From Pichia kudriavzevii (lineage: Eukaryota; Ascomycota; Pichiomycetes; Pichiales; Pichiaceae), in the NCBI RefSeq assembly GCF_003054445.1, contig NC_042506.1:2735501-2799500 (forward strand): DNA of 64,000 bases. The letters are read 5' to 3'. Of the stretch, positions 50,667-60,632 are shown piece after piece. The notes under the pieces were generated by a model. That model searched no databases and was not told the DNA's origin. It saw nothing but the letters and a program-made list of their open reading frames with translations. Numbering within the stretch: the stretch's first letter is position 1; each line of letters starts with the position of its first letter. The translations under genes were made by a program, and so were the position numbers.

Positions 50667-52580
50667 ATGTTTAGCGGATTAAAGGAGAGGATCAACTTCT
50701 CCTCAAAAGATATAGATTCTGAAAGTTTCAACGAAAAAAAATCAAATGACGAAAAGTTGACCAATGTGCATTTCAACTACGATAATTTTGATACAATGGA
50801 TGATTATGAGTATATTGCAGAATATGCTGATGAATATAATCCAAATGGTCTACCAATAGCTACCCTGGAAGATAAATCAAAATATAGAAACATCAAAGTG
50901 AGACCAACCATTGCAGCCATGTTGATCTTGGTCTGTGAGTTTGCTGAAAGAGGTTCTTATTATGGTACTCAAGGTATCTTGACTAATTTCATCATGAGAC
51001 CATTACCTGAGGGTTCAACCACAGGTAAGGTCATGCCGGGCCATACAGGTAATGCCGGAGCATTGGGTCTAGGCTTGAAAGACGCCAATGCCTTGGTCAC
51101 CCTATTACAGTTCTTAGCCTACGTTTTGCCATTGGTTGGTGGTTATCTTGCAGATGACAGACTAGGTAAATTCAAGGCAATCATGATTGGTGTCTGGGTT
51201 GGTATTTTATCTCATCTTTTGTTCGTCATTGCTGCTTTGCCTCCAGTTATTGCCAAGGGTCAGGCCGCTTTGGCACCTACCGTTCTTGCAATTTTGTCCT
51301 TGTCTGTCTGTACGGGTTTCATTAAGGCAAATCTATTGCCGTTAATGCTTGACCAGTATCCTTATAGGACTAACGTCTTGAGAAGGGAGCCTACAGGTGA
51401 AGTCGTCTATGTTGATAGAGATGGCTCCATTGGTAGATTGACCATGGTTTTTTATTGGTCCATCAATATTGGTGGATTCTTACAAATTGCTACCACATAT
51501 TCTGCTAAAAGAGTTGGTTACTGGTTAGCCTTTTTGTGTCCAATGCTCATGTACTGTATTGTTGTTATTGCTATGTTGATAATTAGACCACATCTTAAAC
51601 AAGAAATTCCACAAGGTTCTTTACTCAAGAAGGCCATTTTAGTTATGAAGGAGTGCATGAAGGGTAATTTTATTAAGAGGTTAAAAAATAAAGAATTTTG
51701 GGCATATGCTTACCCATCAAACATGGAGACTAGAGGTGTTCTAGCTGAAAAAATATCTTGGACTGAGCAGGAAGTCAAAGATTATAAGTCCACATTTACA
51801 CAATGTCTTATGTTCGCATACTGGGTCATCTTCAACTTGTCAGATACCGGTTTAGGTTCCACATTAACAGCCCAAGCGGGTGCTATGACAACCGAAGGTA
51901 TCCCTAATGATTTCTTCAACAATTTCAATCAGATTGCAATTGTCGTGGCAATTCCAACTCTTGATTATGTTATTTATCCTTTGTTAGCAAAATATAACTT
52001 AACTCCAAAACCCGTCATCAAAATTTTCATTGGTTTCATGTTTGGTGCTTGTGGATCTATGGTGTCGGCAATCATTCAATGGAGAATCTACGAAACTTCT
52101 CCATGTGGCTATTATGCAACAACTTGTGATGAACCTTCTTCACTAACAGCATGGTATGAAATTATCAATTATGGTTTATGTGCTTTGGGTGAATGTTTCT
52201 GTTACACCACAGCATACGAAATTGCGTATACCAGAGCTCCTGATAACGGTAAGGGTTTGGTTATGGCTTTGTTCCTCTTCAACTCTGCCATCTCCTCTGC
52301 CATCTCAGAAGGTATCTCTGGTGCATTGTATGATCCTAACTTGATTAAACCATTTGCAGGTATTGCCGGTGTAGGTGGTTTCTTTGCATTTTTGTTTTTA
52401 ATCCATTATTGGAACTTGGATAAAATTATGGAACAAGAAGAACTGGAAAGAGAACAGGCTAGATTGGAGGAGGAACACAAGCTTGCTATTCATCCAATAA
52501 CATCAGCCACTTCTACTGTTCCATTTGATGAAGATAACGAAGCAGAATTACGTTCTGCTATTCAGACGTTCTCAAAATGA
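50667..52580 (+). CDS. PTR2: Proton-coupled di/tripeptide transporter, paralog C
   Basis: The 637-residue peptide symporter has 12 helices with CEFAERGSYYG, GGYLADDRLGKFKAIMIGVWVG and FYWSINIGGF. The N-terminal tail is longer and different from paralog B, and the C-terminal tail is extended by about 30 residues (EEEHKLAIHPITSATSTVPFDEDNE). Regions 50901-51361 and 52161-52381 are almost or fully identical in DNA to paralog B. This gene is in the opposite orientation to A and B. It probably serves nitrogen uptake, with induction by peptides through the N-end-rule/Cup9 pathway known in S. cerevisiae; that regulation is not shown here. Confidence 0.95.
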   Translation: MFSGLKERINFSSKDIDSESFNEKKSNDEKLTNVHFNYDNFDTMDDYEYIAEYADEYNPNGLPIATLEDKSKYRNIKVRPTIAAMLILVCEFAERGSYYGTQGILTNFIMRPLPEGSTTGKVMPGHTGNAGALGLGLKDANALVTLLQFLAYVLPLVGGYLADDRLGKFKAIMIGVWVGILSHLLFVIAALPPVIAKGQAALAPTVLAILSLSVCTGFIKANLLPLMLDQYPYRTNVLRREPTGEVVYVDRDGSIGRLTMVFYWSINIGGFLQIATTYSAKRVGYWLAFLCPMLMYCIVVIAMLIIRPHLKQEIPQGSLLKKAILVMKECMKGNFIKRLKNKEFWAYAYPSNMETRGVLAEKISWTEQEVKDYKSTFTQCLMFAYWVIFNLSDTGLGSTLTAQAGAMTTEGIPNDFFNNFNQIAIVVAIPTLDYVIYPLLAKYNLTPKPVIKIFIGFMFGACGSMVSAIIQWRIYETSPCGYYATTCDEPSSLTAWYEIINYGLCALGECFCYTTAYEIAYTRAPDNGKGLVMALFLFNSAISSAISEGISGALYDPNLIKPFAGIAGVGGFFAFLFLIHYWNLDKIMEQEELEREQARLEEEHKLAIHPITSATSTVPFDEDNEAELRSAIQTFSK

Positions 52581-54619
52581 GTCTTTTTTTCGATAAAGAT
52601 TCAAGGGAGAGTCTCTTGTACATTATTACTCTGTTAGTTTCTTATTTTGGTTATATGCCCTATTATTTTATACACTTATGTATTTGTTTATACTAAAAAG
52701 TTTCAAATTCATCAGAATGGTTTACCCAAAGTTTGGATAACAGAAATCTGTGTTTGCCCTCTTCCCCTCCTTGTGAAACCGACTCCACGTATCTTAATCT
52801 CGGACACTTTTTCTCACTGAAGGTTTCAAAGGAAGTTTTGGGACGCCAGTCTTGGAAGCTATGATCAAAAGATTGTTTTATTAATATTCCCATATAACCT
52901 CTACCTTACTCTACCTTGTCTAGATACATGGTTTGCCTTAAAATTAACAAATGGGGTTAACAGAGAATTCTTCTGGTTTATATCAATTTTTGTCATGCAT
53001 GGCCAAGAGCACTTATATGAAGATGGACTAACCTAGCTAATCACTTTTTTATGTGATGGAGCCAGTGATAGTGAAGGAAAGCATGTTTCTATTATGGCGA
53101 TGTAAGAATTAAGATTAGCCACAGAGCTGCACCAGTTCCCGAATAAGCACAAGATAAAAGGCTGGGTGTGAACAAGGGTATTGTGAAAGAATTGAAATCA
53201 AAGGAAAAAACCAAATGATTGATTAGACAGTAGGTGGAAACATTTTGAAGCTGTAACTTCGTTTTCAGACGATTCGGGTTACACAAAGAGGTGGCGGCGA
53301 TTTGCTACTTGAGAATGCCATCTATTATTTCCGAAGATTACCACCCAATCATGAGACACCCAGAGCAAAAGGTAATTAGGCCACTCTGAAGTATATGCAT
53401 ATAGAAAACAGATTGACCCGCAAACAAAATTGCTCGACCATGTTAACCTGTATCTTTCTGTATCTCAACATCATATTATTTGATACGAAAACCACCACCA
53501 GTCTATGGCACATTTAATTGGAGATTCAATCAGATCAGCTTCCTATAGATCCAATTGAAAAGTCAAAAGGACCCACAAATCGGATGCAGATCACTATCTT
53601 CGAATAGAATAAAAAGGCAGCGTGTTTGCTTTGTTTGAGAAAAACAAAGTGTTATTGCTATTTGATATGCTTTTGGGGTGAAATACGATACAAGGTGCAG
53701 TTTTTTTTCAGGAGAAATAGATAGAGCTTGCTCCCCAACAAGAGCGTTCAAACTAAAGGAAAGGAAAGAAAAAAAAAAGAGTATCAGGTTGGAGGCCGTT
53801 AAATTGAGGCTGTAGAAAGAGGAGCTTTATCAAAACACGGTTTTTATTCTCTGAGGAAAATCAACTAAGGAGATTTGAAAAATACCATAAATCTAACCAT
53901 TAAACGATGCACGTCTGGCCTTAACTTGTTTAATGTTAACAAAAATAGCCTGGAATCTAACGTCGAAGATACTCCTTCTACAACTCAACTGAAGAAATCA
54001 TTTTTACAAACTGAACATAAGTATTTTGGATGTAACCAATAGGAAAAAACACACCACTGGAGGGCTACAGTTCACGATATACACTGTTCTTCGTTGACTT
54101 TTATACCAGTCATAATCGCTTAACTGTCTAGTTTTATAAGCCCACAGACACAATCAATTTTATTAAGATAATAAATGCAGCTTTATCCGATAAAATTGAC
54201 AAACCAAAGAGGTTGATATTTGCCCAGGAAGAAGATAAAATAAAGGTGATAAAAAATGCGAAAACAGCACATGAAACACTACTAGAGAAAGGTATCAATT
54301 GTGCAACGTCTCAGGGATACTTTAACAATGAGTGACGAATAATAAATAATATTTTTATCATTAAGGGTAGTGCTAAGTTAAAAGAAGGGTATATTCAGAC
54401 GGAAAAGATAAGCAGATAGGAAGAAACTAAAATCCAATGAAAAATCAGTAAAACATTTTTTGGGTAATGACTTTGAAGGCGGGGGGATGTCATGAGATTT
54501 CTTTAGAGACCGCACCTTTACATCATTTAGTTTCTCGGTTGGACTTGTGTTAAAGCAGCATCGCACTTCAAAAGGCACATTAGAGCAAACTATATTTTAT
54601 CATTCTCTAACTGGATATA
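52581..54619. other. Long intergenic region, PTR2-C to SHE4-like gene
   Basis: This is the largest gap in the window (2039 bp) and very AT-rich. Open frames are short: the longest plus-strand one is 67 codons at 54132-54335, without a useful ATG. I looked for U snRNAs, SRP, RNase P and MRP RNA, tRNA and C/D snoRNA hallmarks and saw none. It may hold a long regulatory region, an unrecognised RNA (for example an H/ACA snoRNA, which I could not fold by eye), or decayed sequence. Confidence 0.5.
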
Positions 54620-56794
54620 ATGTCTCAGCTGAACATATCAAACATTGTTCAACTTCTTAGAGATGACCTGTCAAAAGTTTCCAGTTTGAGTTTCGAATTG
54701 AGGAGTGATCATTTGCAAAAGGTTTCTAAGCCATTATTAAAAACATTGTTTCAAACATTATCTAAGGATATAAAAATTGAAGATGCTCAGCAGACTTCTC
54801 TTTGTGATTGCCTGATTGAATATATGGGTTATGATCGATACACCGCCGTTGAGGCTACTATGTGCTTATTCAGACTTAGAGATTTATCCGAAAATTTAAC
54901 GAGCAAACTGGGTGATAAAGTTGACGCATTATTAGATTTACAATCTTCTAAGGCTGATAGATACAAAATTGTCAAGATACTCTCTCAATTGTTTACATTT
55001 GATCCTATTCTAGCCTCTGAGATTTTTAACAAAAATGCAGCTTTTGCCAACCTTCTTGCTAATGAAGTTACTTTGTTGAGTAACGAGTTTGAATCACCAT
55101 CATCGGAGACTTGGAAACATTTGAACAATATTTTAATGTTATTCTCAAATGCTTGTGTTGATGAGATTTCGAGGAGTTTAATTGCTTCTATGTATATCAA
55201 CTTACTACTGAAATGCTTAAGATTGGATGAAAACGACAGCCATTTACAAATCAAGTGTTACGCAACCACAATCACCGTTAAAATGTGGAGAATGATTAAA
55301 CCTGACATATTAGCAAACAATTCACAGCTATTATCGCTGGACAGTTTATCTGAAATAAGCTTATCATGCTTGTCTAAAGGTATGGAAACATCTATAGAAT
55401 GTTTATCGCTATTATCAACAAATATTCAAATTAAGAATAAACTAAGGAATGCCAATACTTTAGACACCTTAGTTGAACTCCTGAAAAAAAAGGAGCACAC
55501 AAAGTACGGAATCATATCCCTACTATCATCAATCACTATACCTAATAGAGTCCTCAAAATTAAGCAGCGCTCAGTAATGACATTAAAAGATTCGAATAGT
55601 ATTGATCTGATTGACATTCACACCAATGGAAAGTTAGAAGCTAGTAGACTGAATGACGATATACAAAAAATCAGGTATGTTTGTAAAGAGTTAATTGCAA
55701 AAGGATTTTTCTCCAGTTATTTAGTATCAATATTTAAATCTTTAGAATCGTCCAAAGGCTTAATAGGTGAATGTATTAAATTGATGCATAATGTTGTTTT
55801 TCCTGATATAGATCCTGATGCTGACTCTAGAGATCAGTTAAACGATGATAAAGGATACTATGACTTATACATTAAAGAATTTACCCAGATTATCAGATTA
55901 TTAACCGCTTACTTAATAGGAACATCTCAAAATATGAAATATAGTCATGAAACATTTATAACATTTGCAGATCCTAACATTGAGATTGGCGAATCTGATC
56001 TTGAATCCCGTTCTATTGCTATCAAGGCTTTAACAAGTCCTGAAATTAGTGGCAATGTAAATGGGATCTATGGTGGGCATGATTTGGAATTTTCTTTATC
56101 TCCTGTTCCTTTTATTATTGAAATATTGATTCAACACGATATCGATATAGGTATGTCTAATGGCAAGAAAGCGACTCCTTTTAGTACATTGAAAAAGCAA
56201 GTTTTTTCATCATTTGATGTATATTATGCTTTTATTGCGTTAGCTGCTATTGCTTCAATTGGGCACGAACAGATCAAACAAACAATCTTTACTTTAGGAT
56301 TTGATTCAATCATGAATACGCTGCACACAAATGAAGAGAAACTGCAGTTTGCTTCGTTACAATTGTTGAATGAAATATGTGATTTACCTTTATGCGTTGC
56401 CAAGTTTTTTAACTGGAATACCGAAACAGACGAATATTATCAAAATTTCAAGGTTCTTACATATTTAATACAATCTACGAATTATGAATCGCAATGCCTT
56501 GCATTGCAAATTTTCTATGCTACATCAAGGTTTGAAATAGTGTCCGAAAAACTTGCAAACAATGAATTGTTCTGCAAAGTACTAAATAGTTTATTCCACA
56601 ACCAAAACAGTGACGACGCATTAACCTATTATGCATTATTAGTATTGAGCAACATCCTGCCTTTAAATAAAAAGCTATCTGATAATAAATTGTCAATATT
56701 TAATGAATCTAAGTCGGCTATTTTGAGCCATATTAATAGTGAAAACGAACAAATTCAAGAAATCACAAACATCATGGCACATTATTTAAGTTGA
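54620..56794 (+). CDS. SHE4: UNC-45/She4-type myosin chaperone-like protein
   Basis: The 724-residue protein (S. cerevisiae She4 789) is built of alpha-helical ARM-like repeats throughout. It has no N-terminal TPR like animal UNC-45, as in fungal forms. The C-terminal UCS-like part has FIALAAIASIGHEQIKQTIF, LQFASLQLLNEICDLPLCVAKFFNW and CLALQIFYATSRFEIVSEKL, which align in pattern with UNC-45 blocks. She4 folds class I and V myosin heads and so affects actin organisation and ASH1 mRNA transport. The ORF is long and uninterrupted, but sequence conservation is low, so the name is probable, not certain. Its stop overlaps DBR1 by 9 bp. Confidence 0.7.
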   Translation: MSQLNISNIVQLLRDDLSKVSSLSFELRSDHLQKVSKPLLKTLFQTLSKDIKIEDAQQTSLCDCLIEYMGYDRYTAVEATMCLFRLRDLSENLTSKLGDKVDALLDLQSSKADRYKIVKILSQLFTFDPILASEIFNKNAAFANLLANEVTLLSNEFESPSSETWKHLNNILMLFSNACVDEISRSLIASMYINLLLKCLRLDENDSHLQIKCYATTITVKMWRMIKPDILANNSQLLSLDSLSEISLSCLSKGMETSIECLSLLSTNIQIKNKLRNANTLDTLVELLKKKEHTKYGIISLLSSITIPNRVLKIKQRSVMTLKDSNSIDLIDIHTNGKLEASRLNDDIQKIRYVCKELIAKGFFSSYLVSIFKSLESSKGLIGECIKLMHNVVFPDIDPDADSRDQLNDDKGYYDLYIKEFTQIIRLLTAYLIGTSQNMKYSHETFITFADPNIEIGESDLESRSIAIKALTSPEISGNVNGIYGGHDLEFSLSPVPFIIEILIQHDIDIGMSNGKKATPFSTLKKQVFSSFDVYYAFIALAAIASIGHEQIKQTIFTLGFDSIMNTLHTNEEKLQFASLQLLNEICDLPLCVAKFFNWNTETDEYYQNFKVLTYLIQSTNYESQCLALQIFYATSRFEIVSEKLANNELFCKVLNSLFHNQNSDDALTYYALLVLSNILPLNKKLSDNKLSIFNESKSAILSHINSENEQIQEITNIMAHYLS

Positions 56795-58225
56795 ATCATG
56801 GGGCAAAAAGTTTATTTTAAATTTCTCTGTTTGAGGATTTCTATACTCTTTATAATGCTTTTCATTCGGTTTAGCCGTTTGTACAAATGAATTCATGCCT
56901 ATATTAAACATTCGGTCGTACTCTTCGTTGCTCATCAATTCAAATGATCTTAAGTAATTTTTTTTTGCATATATCAACTCCTCATAAAGATTTAAAGGTG
57001 GATATAATATTTCCTCTACTGTTAACATATTCAGCTTCTCCTTGCAGCTTTCTATTACTTTAAACGACGAAATATATTCAGTATCATAGTAGAAAGGTTT
57101 CATTTCATCTTTATTTGAAGCGTGATTAATATCACTCAATGGAATGTCTATCACTTCCATGTATTTTCGTCTAGGCAGGCACTTGTCAAGAGCAAGAAAG
57201 TGCGTTGGTTTCAACAATTTAGGTTCTTGTCTTTTCTCCTTCTTCTTCTCTGTATAATCATCCTTCACTTCCAATATAATCTCATCTTCATTTATTTGGT
57301 TTTCTTCTTCATCATCCATGTCCAAAAGGATCTCACCATCATCCATTTTATTCGAAAGTTTCTCCGTTTTTGTTGACCTGACTTCTACGGTTGGATTTGA
57401 ACTTGTCTTTAAATCAGTTTCACAACTTGGTTTCACATCATCAAACTTGACTCGCTTAGCAATATCAGCTTTTGTTTCCAAATCTACATCGCGTCGTTTC
57501 TTTGGCACGGCAGTACCAACATTCCAGTCTACAAATGCTGAAAATTTTGTATGTAAATGGGCACTGAACCAGTAGTTTGGTCTTAGTGTACTAAGCAAGC
57601 TCATGGTAAAAGGAGAGCCAAGATCACGCTTCTGAATATCTTGCTTGAAAAATGGTTTCAGCTTCAACAATTGACGGACATCACCGTAGTTATATATTCC
57701 CTCCGGCCAATCGTGCGTTAGCATTATCATATTGTTTGCTTCCCCTAGTAGCTTCAGTTTAAAATAATCATCTTTCCTATAATGGTAAATAGATCGCAGA
57801 GAAGAAGGATTTAATGGGAAACTGTACTTTTCCTGACTTAACTTCATAAAATTATTTTTATGGTAGACGCCTGATAATCCTCCTATCCTTAACCCCTTAT
57901 ACCACACAACTGAAGATCTCCCCATGTAGTAAATTCTAGGAGCAACAAATCCTCCATATTTCAACTCTTCCAGGTAACTTGAAGATTCATGATTACCTCC
58001 AATAAAAATTGTAAATACCGGGGCTTTTTTTTTCCCCATATAGTAATCTTGAAAGTCTCCCATCATTTTATACTTTTCAGGAACAGACATTGATTGCAAG
58101 TCTGCATCATTTCTAACACTTTGAAAGTCACCACATATGATAAGTAATTCTACCTCCTTATTCTCGATGCTTTTGTAAATGTTATCCAAACATCCATGGC
58201 AGCAGCCTTCAATTGCTACTTTCAT
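56786..58225 (-). CDS. DBR1: RNA lariat debranching enzyme
   Basis: Dbr1 hydrolyses the 2'-5' bond of intron lariats. The 479-residue product from ATG 58225 (MKVAIEGCCHGCLDNIY) has a calcineurin-like metallophosphoesterase domain (about 1-235). Its metal-binding blocks are GCCHG, CGDFQSVRN, GGNHES, THDWPEGIYNYG and FSAHLHTKF. The lariat-recognition loop RSIYHYRKDDYFKLKLL is also present. The C-terminal half starts with an acidic/lysine linker and ends in the DBR1 C-terminal domain (about 350-475). An upstream TTG/AUG-like extension to 58279 is not used. Confidence 0.96.
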   Translation of the reverse strand: MKVAIEGCCHGCLDNIYKSIENKEVELLIICGDFQSVRNDADLQSMSVPEKYKMMGDFQDYYMGKKKAPVFTIFIGGNHESSSYLEELKYGGFVAPRIYYMGRSSVVWYKGLRIGGLSGVYHKNNFMKLSQEKYSFPLNPSSLRSIYHYRKDDYFKLKLLGEANNMIMLTHDWPEGIYNYGDVRQLLKLKPFFKQDIQKRDLGSPFTMSLLSTLRPNYWFSAHLHTKFSAFVDWNVGTAVPKKRRDVDLETKADIAKRVKFDDVKPSCETDLKTSSNPTVEVRSTKTEKLSNKMDDGEILLDMDDEEENQINEDEIILEVKDDYTEKKKEKRQEPKLLKPTHFLALDKCLPRRKYMEVIDIPLSDINHASNKDEMKPFYYDTEYISSFKVIESCKEKLNMLTVEEILYPPLNLYEELIYAKKNYLRSFELMSNEEYDRMFNIGMNSFVQTAKPNEKHYKEYRNPQTEKFKINFLPHDST

Positions 58226-58457
58226 GATTAAGTTGCGGTATAAAATTTTGCTTTCTTGCGTGTAGTTACAATGGAACAATAGCTTATCAATGCCAGAGTT
58301 ATCTTTCTCTTCATATGAAAGGTATTTTGAATCCTCACAACTGAATTTTTTTTTTTCAATTCATGAAATTTTTTTCTCTAAATTTTTTTCACTAGTTTCA
58401 TCTTCTGATTTTTCTGGTAGAACAAAGTTATCAACAGCAATTACTCAAACACCTAAC

Positions 58458-60404
58458 ATGTCTATTCAAAAAAAGGGAAATAAAAGATCTGCTGAAATAG
58501 TCGCTTCAAAACCGAACAAGAAGAGCAAGAATGTGGAGCCGGCTTCTGAATCAAATTCTGAAACTGAAGAATCAGCATCAAATAGTTCAGAATCATCAGA
58601 TACGGAAGACGAAGATGAATTAGATAAAATGGACGATTCTGAAGAAGAAGAGGAAGAAGAAGAAGAAAGTGATGATGAAGACAACGGAGAGTCTAAGGAC
58701 AACTTTGATCCTAATAAGAAAACTTCTAAGGAACAGCACGAGGAACAAAGAAAATTGCTGAAGGAAAGAAAGACTAAAAGAAAATCTGGAGTTGAAGTTG
58801 AAAGAATCAAGAAATTGTGGGAGAAACTAAGAGCTAAGAACCCACCAATGCCAAAGGAAGTAAGAGATAAACTATGTGATGAAGTATGGAGTCTTTGTGA
58901 AGGTGTTTTGGGTGATCTAGTTTTGAAGCACGATGCATCCAGAGTTGTTCAAACATTAGTCAAATATTCTTCAAAAGAAAGGAGGGACAAAATTAGTAAG
59001 GAACTAAAGCCATATTACTATAAATTAGCAACATCTGCATATGGTAAGTTCCTATTAATTAAGCTTCTTCATTATGGTTCGAAGGAGTCTAGGGGTTTGG
59101 TCATTAAAGAACTTCATGGTAAATTAAGAAAACTAATGCGACACAGAGAAGGTGCTTATGTTGTCGAAGATTTGTTTGTTTTATACGCAACAACAAAACA
59201 AAGAAATCTAATGATAAGGGAATTCTGGGGTTCTCAGTATGCATACTTTCCTAATGAAAATGACACGAGAAATGTCATTGAGGTATGTGCAGAATCAGCG
59301 GAAAAGAAGAAATTAATTGCTGGTAATTTATTTGGTACTATTAAAGCTTCTGTTGAAAAAGGCTCTATTGGCTTCCAAATTTTACATGCTGCTATGAGAG
59401 AATATGTACAGATTTTTGAAGGTCAAGAAGTCAGGGATTTTATTGAACTGGTCACTGAGCAATTTGCTGAACTAGTGCACACTCCTGAAGGTTGTGAGGT
59501 TGCATGTACTGTCCTAGCAAAAGCCACTGCTAAAGAAAGAAAGAGTTTACTGAAGAGTTTAAAGCCGCATTCTGAAGCATTAGCTAATAATGAACATGGC
59601 CAAATGGTTTTACAACTCATTTTTATGACAGTTGATGATACTGTTTTAATCCAAAAGACCTTTTTAAATGAATATGAAGAGTATATGGCAAATGTTATCA
59701 CTGGTAAAATTTCAAGAAGGCCATTTATCTACCTTTTAAATGGGTTAGATAAGTCGTACTTCTCACCAGCAGTGTTGAACGATTTTGCCAAATACATGGA
59801 AATGTCAAAAGAAACCTCCAAAAAGCCAGAGGATGAAAGGAGAAGTCAAATTCTAAAGTTTTTCTTGCCATGCTTTTACAAAACTTTCTTGGATTCACCA
59901 TATGATATCTTGAAAGAGAATGTTGGAGCTCAATTTGTCCAAGAACTTCTCTTAAACAACCAATTTCCGGATATTAGTGGTGAATTAAGAACCAAGTCTA
60001 TTGACACAATTATTGATTGTGTTCGTGGTGATTTGACCAGCGAAGAGCATTTAATCAACAGAGCATACACGCCAAGATTGTTGAAATTTCTCATTCAAGG
60101 TGGTAAATGGAACCGAGACACCAAACAGGTCGACGAAGTCGAGGGGATTGAATTGGGTCTCCCATTTGCACTGAAATTTGTTGATGAGCTTTTCGATAAC
60201 GGTAAGGATGCAGATGCTTTGATAAACTGGATTTCTCATAAAGAAAGTAGTTTTGTTCTTGTTGCTCTACATGATAAGTTCAAATTCTCAAAGGAGAAGT
60301 TTGCTGCTGAATTTATAAAAGCACTAAAGAAACAAAACAAAACTATTAAAAAACAGGGAGAGGACAATAAAGGTGCTCAGTTGCTCCTCAAGGTTCTCAA
60401 TTAA
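58458..60404 (+). CDS. PUF6: Pumilio-like rRNA/mRNA-binding protein
   Basis: Puf6 is a nucleolar protein for 60S assembly and also represses ASH1 mRNA translation. The 648-residue product (S. cerevisiae 656) starts at ATG 58458 (MSIQKKGNKRSAEIV). A long acidic Ser/Glu stretch (about residues 30-80) is followed by a basic region. A chain of PUF-type repeats covers about 130-640, such as DLVLKHDASRVVQTLVKYSS, LATSAYGKFLLIKLLHYGSK, RHREGAYVVEDLF, HTPEGCEVACTVLAKA and ENVGAQFVQELLL. The frame is open upstream to 58290, but the sequence there is Phe/Ser-rich leader that is not conserved. Confidence 0.95.
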   Translation: MSIQKKGNKRSAEIVASKPNKKSKNVEPASESNSETEESASNSSESSDTEDEDELDKMDDSEEEEEEEEESDDEDNGESKDNFDPNKKTSKEQHEEQRKLLKERKTKRKSGVEVERIKKLWEKLRAKNPPMPKEVRDKLCDEVWSLCEGVLGDLVLKHDASRVVQTLVKYSSKERRDKISKELKPYYYKLATSAYGKFLLIKLLHYGSKESRGLVIKELHGKLRKLMRHREGAYVVEDLFVLYATTKQRNLMIREFWGSQYAYFPNENDTRNVIEVCAESAEKKKLIAGNLFGTIKASVEKGSIGFQILHAAMREYVQIFEGQEVRDFIELVTEQFAELVHTPEGCEVACTVLAKATAKERKSLLKSLKPHSEALANNEHGQMVLQLIFMTVDDTVLIQKTFLNEYEEYMANVITGKISRRPFIYLLNGLDKSYFSPAVLNDFAKYMEMSKETSKKPEDERRSQILKFFLPCFYKTFLDSPYDILKENVGAQFVQELLLNNQFPDISGELRTKSIDTIIDCVRGDLTSEEHLINRAYTPRLLKFLIQGGKWNRDTKQVDEVEGIELGLPFALKFVDELFDNGKDADALINWISHKESSFVLVALHDKFKFSKEKFAAEFIKALKKQNKTIKKQGEDNKGAQLLLKVLN

Positions 60405-60632
60405 AGGTATAGTTTTCACCGTACGTATATTCGTATAGGCATGTATAAATAAAGTAGATTAAAGCAGCTACATAAATTTAAAAACTGAGAAATCAACGCC
60501 ACCGTGCACCAGCGAATTAACCAAGACTTGATCCTCATGAATTTTATAAGGGCAAATATACTAGTACAGATTACCTTTATCTTTGCAATCATCATTTAAG
60601 AAGAGCTACTCAGACAATTGAGAGAGTACAAG

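Noticed and set aside
52156-52344. 62-codon ORF inside PTR2-C, nearly identical to one at 45864-46052 inside PTR2-B
   Set aside because: Out-of-frame shadow of the transporters. Its conservation only reflects the near-identical DNA of the conversion tract.
54132-54335. 67-codon open frame rich in Lys/Glu in the large gap, thought of as a coding relic
   Set aside because: No usable ATG and no recognisable family; stops elsewhere in this interval occur about as often as chance predicts.
60541-60600. ATGATGA on the minus strand upstream of RPT1, considered as a C/D snoRNA
   Set aside because: No D box follows and no terminal stem forms.
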